64,000 nt of DNA, taken from positions 1 through 64,000 of the forward strand of contig CAKVHI010000006.1 of NCBI GenBank assembly GCA_934747965.1, in the 5' to 3' direction. Source of the DNA: an uncultured Clostridia bacterium (lineage in GTDB: Bacteria; Bacillota; Clostridia; Christensenellales; UBA1242). The position numbers and the translations under genes were made by a program. Every line of letters starts with the position of its first letter. The first letter of the stretch is position 1. The notes under the pieces are model-generated. The model was not told the origin of the DNA. It saw only the letters and a program-made list of their open reading frames with translations, and did no database searches. Below, piece by piece: positions 52,765 through 61,135 of this stretch.

Positions 52765-54297
52765 CTAACTTTTCTTCTTTGATTTTTTCTTTAAAATTTT
52801 AATATTTTTGAAGTTTACAAGCAGAGCATTAAGTGTGAAGATTTTAAAGATTAGGCATAAAATAACAAAAAATACTGCACCGATTATTGAACTTAACGCA
52901 ATAGAGAAAAATGTTGTGAAGAATTTGCTAAGAATTCCGAAAGTAAATTGATTTATTAAAATAGATGGTATTAGAAATAAACACATTTCAAAAGTTTCTT
53001 TTAAAATAACTTTTTCGATTTTTAATTCTTTTTTAATCATTTTTAAGTTTAAAAAGCCTGAAATAGTAAGGGAACCAGCCATGCCAATTAGAAGGGAATA
53101 TATACCAAAATTTTTTGGAAGCAGAATAATAGATAATATTAAAAATATACTGCCAAATACATAATTTTTAAAACTTTTAACTTCAAAACCCAGAGAATTT
53201 AAAACGCTAGAAGCAATATCATTTATTCCCATAGGAAGCATAATCATAGCTGAATATTGAAGCATTATTCCACTTAATTCATTGTTGTAAACAAACGAAC
53301 CAATTTCTTTTCCAACAGCACAAAAACAAGGAACAAGGAATAAAGAAATAAAAACTGAAAAAACGAAACTTGTTTTAACTTTTTTTGAAAATTCTTGCAT
53401 ATTATTTTCGGCTTTAAGTTTTGCTAAATCTGGAATTAGTGCCGTGCAAAGCGAGCCTACTAGGGTGTTAGGTAGATATAAAAGTGGTAATGTCATTCCA
53501 AGAGCAATTCCGAAAAGTGAAATTGCTTGGTCGCTTGTGTAACCGACCCGCACAAGCATTATTGGCATAATAAAAGATATAAACATTCCACCCAAACTTG
53601 AGGCTATTCTAAGCATAGTTATTGGTGTTGATTTTTTTAAAAGAGGTTTGAAATATCCTTTTGGGTTAGAAAATCTACCTTTGTTTTTAAAATAAAACAG
53701 CATACTTAATGTGGTTGCAACAACACACGCTATACTTACAGAAATTGCACAATAAACAATGCCTTGTTCAACACTTGTCGATGAAGAAACCAAAACGATA
53801 ATCAAAACAAATTTTATGATTTGTTCAACAAAGTCAACAAGACAGTTTTCAAAATGTTTTTGTAATCCCCATAAATAGCCCTTAAAACCAACATTTAAAC
53901 TTGTGGCAATTATGGTAGGAAGAAGAGCGATTAAAACTGAAACTACCAATTCTGAAGATGAAAGTTTGATAATTAATGGTTTAAAAATCAAAGTGAAGAT
54001 GCATATAACAACTGCAAGAAGAGTAGAGATAATTGTACCGCTTGTTATGGTTTTACTACTTTTTACGTAGTCTTTTTCAGCCAAAAAGGTTGCCGAAAAT
54101 CTTGAAATCGTGAGAGGAATACCACTTGAAACAATAGTAAGGAACACTCCCATTATGCTGCAAGCAATTTGATAAATTCCAATAATTTCGGCACCGAGTG
54201 TTCGACTCATAAATATACGAATAAAAAAGCCTATAATTCGAGTTAAAATAGAAAAAAATGTGATTATGAAAACGGCTTTAAACAAATTTTTAAACAT
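52765..54297 (-). CDS. SpoVB-like MATE/MOP flippase
   Basis: The 510-residue membrane protein has 14 predicted helices of the polysaccharide-flippase (MOP) family, beginning with FFSILTRIIGFFIRIFMSRTLGAE and GIYQIACSIMGVFLTIVSSG, which are typical of SpoVB/YkvU. In Bacillus SpoVB is needed for spore cortex synthesis. The function as a lipid-linked sugar flippase is inferred. No ribosome binding site; a TATAAT ends 5 nt before the ATG. Confidence 0.85.
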   Translation of the reverse strand: MFKNLFKAVFIITFFSILTRIIGFFIRIFMSRTLGAEIIGIYQIACSIMGVFLTIVSSGIPLTISRFSATFLAEKDYVKSSKTITSGTIISTLLAVVICIFTLIFKPLIIKLSSSELVVSVLIALLPTIIATSLNVGFKGYLWGLQKHFENCLVDFVEQIIKFVLIIVLVSSSTSVEQGIVYCAISVSIACVVATTLSMLFYFKNKGRFSNPKGYFKPLLKKSTPITMLRIASSLGGMFISFIMPIMLVRVGYTSDQAISLFGIALGMTLPLLYLPNTLVGSLCTALIPDLAKLKAENNMQEFSKKVKTSFVFSVFISLFLVPCFCAVGKEIGSFVYNNELSGIMLQYSAMIMLPMGINDIASSVLNSLGFEVKSFKNYVFGSIFLILSIILLPKNFGIYSLLIGMAGSLTISGFLNLKMIKKELKIEKVILKETFEMCLFLIPSILINQFTFGILSKFFTTFFSIALSSIIGAVFFVILCLIFKIFTLNALLVNFKNIKILKKKSKKKS

Positions 54298-54302
54298 AAT
54301 TA

Positions 54303-54308
54303 ATTATA
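54303..54308 (-). promoter_or_regulatory. -10 box of the SpoVB-like gene, leaderless geometry
   Basis: TATAAT on the minus strand ends 5 nt before the ATG at 54297. No clear -35 was found. Confidence 0.4.
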
Positions 54309-54349
54309 TTGTGATGTTTTTCAAAATATAATAATTCTAAGGAGTTTTT

Positions 54350-54661
54350 ATGGAAATTAAAGTAATAAAAAACAAAAATTTTATTTATAAAGTTAAAAAA
54401 GATGATACGCTTTTAAGCGTATCAACAAAATTTAAAACATTAGAGAGCAAGTTAATAGAAGATAATTGCTTGCAGTCAAATGAAATTATGGAAGGAGATT
54501 TACTTTATATTTCATGCGAGAATGCTTATATATATGTTGTAAAACCACTTGATAATTTAAAAAGCATTGCACAAAAATATAATGTTAGCACAAGTTATAT
54601 TCAAGAAAAAAATGACTTAAAAACTAATAATCTTTTTATAGGTCAAAAGTTGGTAATATAG
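54350..54661 (+). CDS. Double LysM protein
   Basis: The 103-residue protein consists of two LysM domains: FIYKVKKDDTLLSVSTKFKTLESKLIEDN (residues 9-50) and YVVKPLDNLKSIAQKYNVSTSYIQEKN with LFIGQKLVI (61-103). It has no signal peptide, so it may act inside the cell or forespore, for example in the coat. It has a good AAGGAG. Confidence 0.85.
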   Translation: MEIKVIKNKNFIYKVKKDDTLLSVSTKFKTLESKLIEDNCLQSNEIMEGDLLYISCENAYIYVVKPLDNLKSIAQKYNVSTSYIQEKNDLKTNNLFIGQKLVI

Positions 54662-54735
54662 TTTGTTTGTTTATTAAAGATTATAGAAATTTCATTCAAA
54701 ACTTTTTGGTAAAGTAGTTTTGGATATTTGTGTTA

Positions 54736-55314
54736 TTAAATATTTTGTTGGTTAATCTTTTGGTTAAAATCAAAGCATCTATATCCACCATGCCCAAGTT
54801 CAAAGCTTATATAGTTGCTATTTTTTGGAATGCCAAAAAAATAACTCATAAACACAAGTCCCACACCACCGTGAGAAACAATCAAAACATTTTGATTAGG
54901 GTTTTTGCTTAATTCATCAAGCAAGTTAAAAACTCTTTTTTCAACATTAGAGATTGTTTCGGCTTTTGTATATTTTGTTTTAGAGTTAATATTCCAAAAA
55001 TCGGTGAAATCAAATTCTTTTCTGGTTAAGCCTTCAAATTCACCAAAATCACGTTCAATAAGCCTTAAATCTGTTTCAATTTTATAATTCTTGTTGCATA
55101 TAATTTCGCAAGTTTGCCTTGCTCTTAAAAGTGGGCTAGACAAAACTCTGTCAAATTTAACATCTTTTAAAGTTTCTCTAAGTTTATATGCTTGCTCTAA
55201 ACCATGGTTATTTAGGGCTAAGTCTTTAAGACCTTGACATTTAGGGTCTATTTTTCCATTTTCATTTACATAATCATTCCAGTCTGTTGACCCATGTCTG
55301 ACAAAATAAATCAT
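54736..55314 (-). CDS. Histidine phosphatase family protein
   Basis: The 192-residue protein belongs to the phosphoglycerate-mutase superfamily: phospho-His in YFVRHGSTDWN, Arg in LSSPLLRARQTCEII, acid in ERDFGEFEG, and second His in VLIVSHGGVG. The substrate is not clear; GpmB, CobC and sugar phosphatases share this layout. The ribosome binding site AAAGGA is good. It converges with the LysM gene. Confidence 0.9.
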   Translation of the reverse strand: MIYFVRHGSTDWNDYVNENGKIDPKCQGLKDLALNNHGLEQAYKLRETLKDVKFDRVLSSPLLRARQTCEIICNKNYKIETDLRLIERDFGEFEGLTRKEFDFTDFWNINSKTKYTKAETISNVEKRVFNLLDELSKNPNQNVLIVSHGGVGLVFMSYFFGIPKNSNYISFELGHGGYRCFDFNQKINQQNI

Positions 55315-55392
55315 AATTATCCTTTGTTGTTAATTTTTATTATTATTGCAATTATAATAAAATTTGTCAATTAAATATTCTAATAATTTATT

Positions 55393-55422
55393 AAAAAGCG
55401 AGAGGTTTTAAACCTCTCGCTA
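55393..55422 (-). terminator. Terminator of the four-repeat surface protein gene
   Basis: On the minus strand AGCGAGAGGTTT and AAACCTCTCGCT form a near-perfect palindrome followed by T's. Confidence 0.9.
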
Positions 55423-55426
55423 ACTA

Positions 55427-58400
55427 TTATTTCTTTTTATTTTTTAACTTTTTTTCTCTTTTTTCTTTTTTCTCTTGCTTAAGTTGTTTTTTGTAAGCTT
55501 TCCATTCTTCAACAAGTAGGCGTTCTTCTTCAAGAATTGCATCAATTTCTTTTTCAATTTCAAGATATTTTTGCATTAATTCTTCACGATTTGCTTGATA
55601 TTTTTCTTTTCTTAATTGTTTAACCCTATTTTTAGCTTCAAGTTTAAACCTTTTGGCTTCGTTTTTAGCTTCTAAAGTGTTTACATCAGAGTAAGATTGC
55701 TTAATCTTAGCATCAACTTTTTCGTGTTCTTCTTTAATTTCTTGTTTTAAAGATTTACTGTTTTTGTATTCGTTTTTATTTTGTTGAATTTCATTTTCAA
55801 GCTCTTCTAAACGTTTTCTTAATTCGTTTAGTTTTTCTTCTCGTTGTTTTATTCTTTCACGCTTTTCATATTCTTTCACAACAGTTTTTGCTCTGTCATA
55901 ATCTTTAACTTTTGCCTTAACTGGCATTTTGAAGTTAATTTTTCTGATTAACAAGCCAATCATAGCAATTAACAATGCAATACCAATTATCAAACTTGGA
56001 ACAACAAGCCAGTCAAAATTTAATGCGCTTGAATTATCTTGATTGTTGTTATTGTCGTTATTTGTTGTGTTTGTATCGCCAATTATTAAAGTTTTTGTGT
56101 CATTTTCTGTTTTATTTTTCTTGGCTTCATTAAAAGCATCTTCGCTAATTTGATTTACAGTTAAGTTGTCAAAGAATGCATAGCCACTTGTCAATGCATT
56201 TTCATTTCCAAGGCTTAAATTGAAATAAATTGTTGTATCATTTGTTGCACTAACAAAGAAAGTGTAGGTAGAGAAGTTATCATTTTCTTGAATTTCTGCG
56301 ATTTCAGCATTAATTCCACTTAAACTTACTTTAGCACCGATTTTATAAAGATTTCCTTTATCGTCATATTGTTTGTTTGCATCATCTTGTTTTAAGTTAT
56401 ATGTTCTTACACTTGCAGTAATTTTGTAATAATTTTCATTTGAAAGTTTGTAACCATTTGATTTTAAAGTGTAATAAGCATCTTGCTTGTTGTGAATAAC
56501 CAAAACATAATCGTTATCTCCACTAACATCGGCAGGGTAGGTGTTAATATTAACAATACCTGCTTCAATTTCGGCTGTTAGGCTTGAATTTTTTGTGCCT
56601 GTGAAATTGTCCGCAGAGAATATTTTGTTTGTGCTATTTTCGCTTCTTAGGCTAAAATCAATTTTTGTTAAATCACATTTTTGAGTTAAATTAGAATTTG
56701 TTATATTGTTGAACACTTCTTCAGTAGAATCGGCAATAGAGAAGTTGTCGATATAACAATAGCCTTTTTCTTGTTTTTGGTTGTTTCCTAAACTTACTGT
56801 AATGTTTGCCTCTAAATCGCTAGTAGAAGTTAAAACATAAAAACTTACAGTTTGCCAAGCATTATTTGTGTTTATATTAAATAATTTTCCAATAGAATTT
56901 CCGTCTGAATTTTTAACAACAACATCAACGCCGTTAAACAAAATTGCATTTGTGTTAATTTCAAAACTAATTTTGTAGTATTTTTTAGTTTCTAGGGTAG
57001 AAGCAGTTAATGCAAAATTACTGCTTTTTAAACTTTGATAACCAGCATCTTGGTTTGCCATAACAAAAACATTTTGATAATCTAAATATTCATTAATAAT
57101 TCCGTTATAGTTGTTGCTGTTATCATCTTTTGTTACAGTCCAATCTTTTGCTTTGAATGGGCTAGTTTCGTTCGTTGTTTCAAAATCTATATTGTTAAAT
57201 GAACTGTTTGTAATGCTGTCTGTTCCACTAAAACCAGTAAAATCGGCAGTTTTACAATTTGAACTTGATGAATTGTTACTAAAATCTTTTGAAGTTATTT
57301 CAAAAAGTTTGATGTTATCAAAAAATACATAACCAATGGCTTTTTCTTCTAAGCCAAGTGTTAAAGTAGCATAAGAATCTTTAAAAGCATTGCCAGTAAT
57401 AAAGAATGAGTAGGTAATCCAATCGTTTGTGGCTTCATTAGTTTTGTCGCTTGTTGAAACTCCTGAAAAACTTACGCTTGCTGGTGTAAATTTATATCCT
57501 TCGCTGTAAGGATTTTTTTGTTCAAGTTTAATTTCAGCCCCGCCATTTGAGAAACTTGAAGTTTTAACATCTATTGAAAGTTTATAAAGTTTATGTCTTT
57601 CAATTAAAATGTCATTAGATACAAAAGCAGTGTAAGCTGAATTGTAGTGGCTAATTAACAATGCTTTTGTGTTGTTGGCTCTGTTTGCACTTGTAGGGTC
57701 AACTACATTATTGATTGTGTTGTCAAAATTATTTCCAATACCAACAACTTTTGCAACATTGTTAACTGTGCTTGTTGAAGATGAAGAAGAAATTGTAAAG
57801 TCCAGGCCAGAGTTTTCAAAGTCCCCATTCAAAATTCCGTTAGAAGCAGAAACATCTTTATTTGTTAAAGTAATAACTTTGTTTGTTGTTAAAGTGCTTC
57901 CAATTTCATTATAATATTGTTTTTCATTCAATTTGTATGCGTTAATGTTGTCAAAGAATACTGCGCCAGCGCTTGAGTAGCTGTTTTTAGAGCCAATAAA
58001 CATAACAAATTTTACAGTTTGACTTTGGTCGTTAGTGTGAATGTAAAAACGATATTCTTTCCAGTTTCCACGAGTTGAAATATTTTCCATCTTGCTGTTT
58101 TCAAGATTGTCTAGTGTTTCATTTGAAAGATACAAACTAGCAGAACTTGCAATGCCATCAGTTTCAAATTGAGTGTAAACTAAGCAACTAACAAAATAAT
58201 AACTATTTTTTTCTAGGTTAAATGTTGATGATTCATAACCATAACTAGATTTTAAATTTTTGTTGTTTATCATCAAAATTTTGTTATCTTCGCAAACTTT
58301 TGGTTTTGATGGGTTAAAGTCTAGTTTATAATCTTCTTTATAATCATTGAATTTATTAACATCAACATCAATAACCCCGCTTACTGTGCTGTTTTCAGAG

Positions 58401-58624
58401 CCAACGGCGGTAAATGAATTAGGCTTAGATAAACCCGATTGAGTGTTGCTAGTAAAATCTGAATTTGGTATGCTAATTTGTTTATAGGATGCAACATCTG
58501 CAAAAACTTCATTTTTGGATATGCCCACATAAGAAAGCACACCCATAAAACTTGTAAAAACTAGCAATAAAACTAAAATTGAAATTAGAAATTGTTTTTT
58601 AATATTTGTTGTAATTTTTTTCAT
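55427..58624 (-). CDS. Surface protein with four jelly-roll-like repeats and a coiled-coil tail
   Basis: The 1065-residue protein has a signal peptide or anchor (residues 10-36). Four repeats of about 190-210 residues follow, each ending with a GYxFFDN-type motif near residues 225, 434, 625 and 816. Repeats begin with N-G-x-F-E-like sequence (LNGDFENSG) and contain YYKISFEINT or YKLSIDVKT, the pattern of carbohydrate-binding (CBM4/9-like) jelly rolls. A membrane helix (about 900-925) is followed by 140 residues of highly charged, cytoplasmic coiled coil. The layout suggests a link between cell-surface glycan and the cytoplasm. The ribosome binding site is AAAGGAAG. Confidence 0.8.
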   Translation of the reverse strand: MKKITTNIKKQFLISILVLLLVFTSFMGVLSYVGISKNEVFADVASYKQISIPNSDFTSNTQSGLSKPNSFTAVGSENSTVSGVIDVDVNKFNDYKEDYKLDFNPSKPKVCEDNKILMINNKNLKSSYGYESSTFNLEKNSYYFVSCLVYTQFETDGIASSASLYLSNETLDNLENSKMENISTRGNWKEYRFYIHTNDQSQTVKFVMFIGSKNSYSSAGAVFFDNINAYKLNEKQYYNEIGSTLTTNKVITLTNKDVSASNGILNGDFENSGLDFTISSSSSTSTVNNVAKVVGIGNNFDNTINNVVDPTSANRANNTKALLISHYNSAYTAFVSNDILIERHKLYKLSIDVKTSSFSNGGAEIKLEQKNPYSEGYKFTPASVSFSGVSTSDKTNEATNDWITYSFFITGNAFKDSYATLTLGLEEKAIGYVFFDNIKLFEITSKDFSNNSSSSNCKTADFTGFSGTDSITNSSFNNIDFETTNETSPFKAKDWTVTKDDNSNNYNGIINEYLDYQNVFVMANQDAGYQSLKSSNFALTASTLETKKYYKISFEINTNAILFNGVDVVVKNSDGNSIGKLFNINTNNAWQTVSFYVLTSTSDLEANITVSLGNNQKQEKGYCYIDNFSIADSTEEVFNNITNSNLTQKCDLTKIDFSLRSENSTNKIFSADNFTGTKNSSLTAEIEAGIVNINTYPADVSGDNDYVLVIHNKQDAYYTLKSNGYKLSNENYYKITASVRTYNLKQDDANKQYDDKGNLYKIGAKVSLSGINAEIAEIQENDNFSTYTFFVSATNDTTIYFNLSLGNENALTSGYAFFDNLTVNQISEDAFNEAKKNKTENDTKTLIIGDTNTTNNDNNNNQDNSSALNFDWLVVPSLIIGIALLIAMIGLLIRKINFKMPVKAKVKDYDRAKTVVKEYEKRERIKQREEKLNELRKRLEELENEIQQNKNEYKNSKSLKQEIKEEHEKVDAKIKQSYSDVNTLEAKNEAKRFKLEAKNRVKQLRKEKYQANREELMQKYLEIEKEIDAILEEERLLVEEWKAYKKQLKQEKKEKREKKLKNKKK

Positions 58625-58729
58625 AATAACTTCCTTTAATTTGATTAACTAACTAAGTATATATTAAATATAAATTTTTTGCAAATAAATTTAATTATAA
58701 AAATATTTTTTTTGTTAAAAATTTTTAAT

Positions 58730-59104
58730 ATGTCAAATTCAAAGTCTAAAAAATCTTTAATAATAATTAGTTTGATTAGCGGTGTGTTTGTTGGTTTTGT
58801 AAACGGTTTTTTTGGTGGCGGTGGCGGAATGATTGTCGTTCCTGTGCTAATATTTTTGTTAGGTCTTGAAGAAAAAGTGGCACATGCAACCGCAATATTG
58901 ATTATTTTACCATTAAGTATAACCAGTTCAATAATTTATATAACAAAAGGCGGATTTGAATTTTCAAATTTGGCTTTAACAACAGTAGGTGTTATATTAG
59001 GTGGAATAATAGGCTCGTTTGCTTTAAAAAAAATAAATAACACGGCTTTAAGATTTGTTTTTGCCTTTATTATGATCGTGGCGGGAATAAAATTAATGTT
59101 TTAG
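58730..59104 (+). CDS. TauE/SafE-type half transporter (first)
   Basis: The 124-residue protein has four membrane helices with GVFVGFVNGFFGGGGGMIVVPVLIFLLG, the N-terminal signature of the TauE/SafE (TSUP) family. It is half the normal length (about 250). The next gene encodes the other half type. The ATG at 58730 has no ribosome binding site; TGTTAAAAA lies 8 nt upstream, so it may be near-leaderless. Confidence 0.82.
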   Translation: MSNSKSKKSLIIISLISGVFVGFVNGFFGGGGGMIVVPVLIFLLGLEEKVAHATAILIILPLSITSSIIYITKGGFEFSNLALTTVGVILGGIIGSFALKKINNTALRFVFAFIMIVAGIKLMF

Positions 59105-59135
59105 AAACTTATGGGTTAAAAAATAAAGGGAAATT

Positions 59136-59540
59136 ATGGAATTTTTATTAATTTTGTTTGGGTTAATTGGTGGAATTTTGGGTGGAATGGGAATGGGCGG
59201 AGGCACATTACTAATTCCTCTTCTTACAATATTTGGTGGGTTAAATCAAATTGAAAGTCAAGCAATAAATTTGATTTCTTTTTCAATAATGGCAATAATT
59301 TCAATAATAATCCATGCAAAAAACAAATTGATTAATTTTAAAGTTGCCCTTCCATTAATTCTTTCAGGTGTGGCATTTTCAGTGCTTGGCTCGCTGATTG
59401 CAAATTCAATTAACACAACAACACTAAAAAGTTTGTTTGGCGTTTTTTTGGTTGCCCTTGGCTTGTTTCAAGGGGCAAGTTTTTTCATATTTGACAATAA
59501 AAAAACAAAAACGAAAGCGAAAAAGCCAAATAAAAAATAA
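59136..59540 (+). CDS. TauE/SafE-type half transporter (second)
   Basis: The 134-residue protein has four membrane helices and the same family motif, GGILGGMGMGGGTLLIPLLTIF. It lies 31 nt after the first half with its own AAAGGGA ribosome binding site. The two may form a heterodimeric anion or sulfur-compound exporter. A basic tail (KKTKTKAKKPNKK) is cytoplasmic. Confidence 0.82.
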   Translation: MEFLLILFGLIGGILGGMGMGGGTLLIPLLTIFGGLNQIESQAINLISFSIMAIISIIIHAKNKLINFKVALPLILSGVAFSVLGSLIANSINTTTLKSLFGVFLVALGLFQGASFFIFDNKKTKTKAKKPNKK

Positions 59541-59597
59541 TTTTTTCTTTAAAAATTGTAGAAAACTTAAAAATAGTAGATTTTGTTCTTGAAATTT

Positions 59598-59606
59598 TGT
59601 TATAAT
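59598..59606 (+). promoter_or_regulatory. Extended -10 of the RnfC-like gene, leaderless geometry
   Basis: TGTTATAAT ends 6 nt before the ATG at 59613; no ribosome binding site. Confidence 0.65.
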
Positions 59607-59612
59607 TTTACT

Positions 59613-60737
59613 ATGAGGAAATTTAGAATAAAAAATTTTAAAGTTGATAATTTTGAAATAAAAACTTTTGCACCAAACAAAGTTTTTGTAAGCAATTATT
59701 TGCTAAATTTAAGTTTTGATATTTTAATTAAAACGGGTGATTATGTTGAAGAAGGACAAGTTTTGATGCAAAAAAACAACCAAAAAATTTTTAGCCCTAT
59801 AAGTGGTAAAGTTTTGGGTGTTAAACTTGATAAAGATATAAAAAATGAACTTGTTTATTACATAGAAATTGAAAATGATTTTAAAAGAAAACAAGTTTTT
59901 TTTGAAAAACCCAAACTAGAAAATAAAGATGATTTAATTAACATCTGTGAAAATTTTGGATTAGTTTCTTGTTATGATTTTGCATCAAATTTAGTCAAAA
60001 AAACAAAAAAAACTTTGATTGTTAATGCTTATGATTTGCCCTTTGTTTTTAACAATAAAACTATCATCACTAATCACGAAAGTAGCATCAAAGAAGTGTT
60101 GAATCTGATTTCAAAAAAGTGTGGTTATAAAAAGATTTTATTTTGTTGCAATAGGCAAGATAAAAATATGTATAAATCAATCTTTAAAAACAAAAAAAGT
60201 TTTTTAAACACGCAAAAATTAGTTATAATTTCATTACAAAATAAAAATGGATTAACTTTGTTTGATTTGCTGAATATATTTAATGCTTTAAGTGGAAAGT
60301 GCCAAACCGAAACGCTTGTTAGTGTTTTTGGAGGGAGTATTAAAAATAGTGGTGTTTTGAAAATTAAATTCGGAACAAAAATTTGTGATATAATCTCTTT
60401 TTTGGGTGGATTTAAACAAAACATAGAAGAGATAGAAGATTTTAAATATATGAGCATGGTTGCATTTAATGATGAAATGAAATTAAAACAGAAAATAAAG
60501 GCTTCAAAAAATTTGCTTGACAAGCAAAAACTTGAAAAAATGCTTGAAGAAAAACAGCATGAAGCCTATAACAATATTTTTTCTAAGATTGATGAATACC
60601 ACACTAAATATTTAAATTGTTTGTCGGCTTGCTTATTAGACAGCAAAAAATCAAGAATGTTTACAAAAAATTTTGATTTGTCATTGTCGCTTAATAATTT
60701 CGGACTTTATTTTCTAAGTTTTAATGAATTTAATTAA
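59613..60737 (+). CDS. RnfC-like protein without Fe-S motif
   Basis: The 374-residue protein follows the RnfC plan: an N-terminal biotinyl/RnfC_N-like domain (IKTGDYVEEGQVLMQ and IFSPISGKVLGV, residues 42-72), a middle domain with LIVNAYDLPFVFNNKTIITNH, and an SLBB-like SVFGGSIKNSGVLKIKFGT (about 236-254). The two CxxCxxC motifs that bind 4Fe-4S clusters in RnfC are missing, and no other rnf gene except the small FeS gene next door is seen. It may be a remnant or an RnfC-derived protein with a new role. Confidence 0.62.
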   Translation: MRKFRIKNFKVDNFEIKTFAPNKVFVSNYLLNLSFDILIKTGDYVEEGQVLMQKNNQKIFSPISGKVLGVKLDKDIKNELVYYIEIENDFKRKQVFFEKPKLENKDDLINICENFGLVSCYDFASNLVKKTKKTLIVNAYDLPFVFNNKTIITNHESSIKEVLNLISKKCGYKKILFCCNRQDKNMYKSIFKNKKSFLNTQKLVIISLQNKNGLTLFDLLNIFNALSGKCQTETLVSVFGGSIKNSGVLKIKFGTKICDIISFLGGFKQNIEEIEDFKYMSMVAFNDEMKLKQKIKASKNLLDKQKLEKMLEEKQHEAYNNIFSKIDEYHTKYLNCLSACLLDSKKSRMFTKNFDLSLSLNNFGLYFLSFNEFN

Positions 60738-60830
60738 AAATTTTGAACTTTGTTTAATAAAAACCAGTAATTATTTGTTTAAAATATGATGTGTTTTGTA
60801 AAAAAACATTAAATAATTTATTAAAAAAGG

Positions 60831-60858
60831 TTGAAAAAATTTTTTTATATGATATAAT
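60831..60858 (+). promoter_or_regulatory. Promoter of the small Fe-S gene
   Basis: TTGAAA (60831-60836), 16 nt, TATAAT (60853-60858) with TGA before it. Confidence 0.65.
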
Positions 60859-60881
60859 AAACATAGATTTTAGGAGATATT

Positions 60882-61079
60882 ATGAAATCAACCAAAGATT
60901 TGGAAAATGAAGTTAAAGGGCTTCTTGCTGGTTTTAATTGCGGGGCCTGTGGATATGGCGATTGTGCAGGGCTTGCCAAAGCGATTGTTTGCAAAAAAGC
61001 AACAGCAAGTGAATGTTTGCCTATTGATGAAGAAAATATTGAAAAAGTAGACAAACTTATTGAGAATAATAAAGATTAA
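60882..61079 (+). CDS. Stand-alone RnfB-type Fe-S domain protein
   Basis: The 65-residue protein is only the 4Fe-4S (PF04060) domain found in RnfB: LAGFNCGACGYGDCAGLAKAI with further Cys in VCKKATASEC. Full RnfB is about 300 residues with ferredoxin domains and a membrane anchor, all absent here. It has a good AGGAG. Its position after the RnfC-like gene suggests that the two were once part of, or now work like, a small electron-transfer module. Confidence 0.8.
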   Translation: MKSTKDLENEVKGLLAGFNCGACGYGDCAGLAKAIVCKKATASECLPIDEENIEKVDKLIENNKD

Positions 61080-61135
61080 TAAACTAAATTTGACAAACAT
61101 TTTTTGTTTGCAAATATTGATAAAGGAAGAATTAT

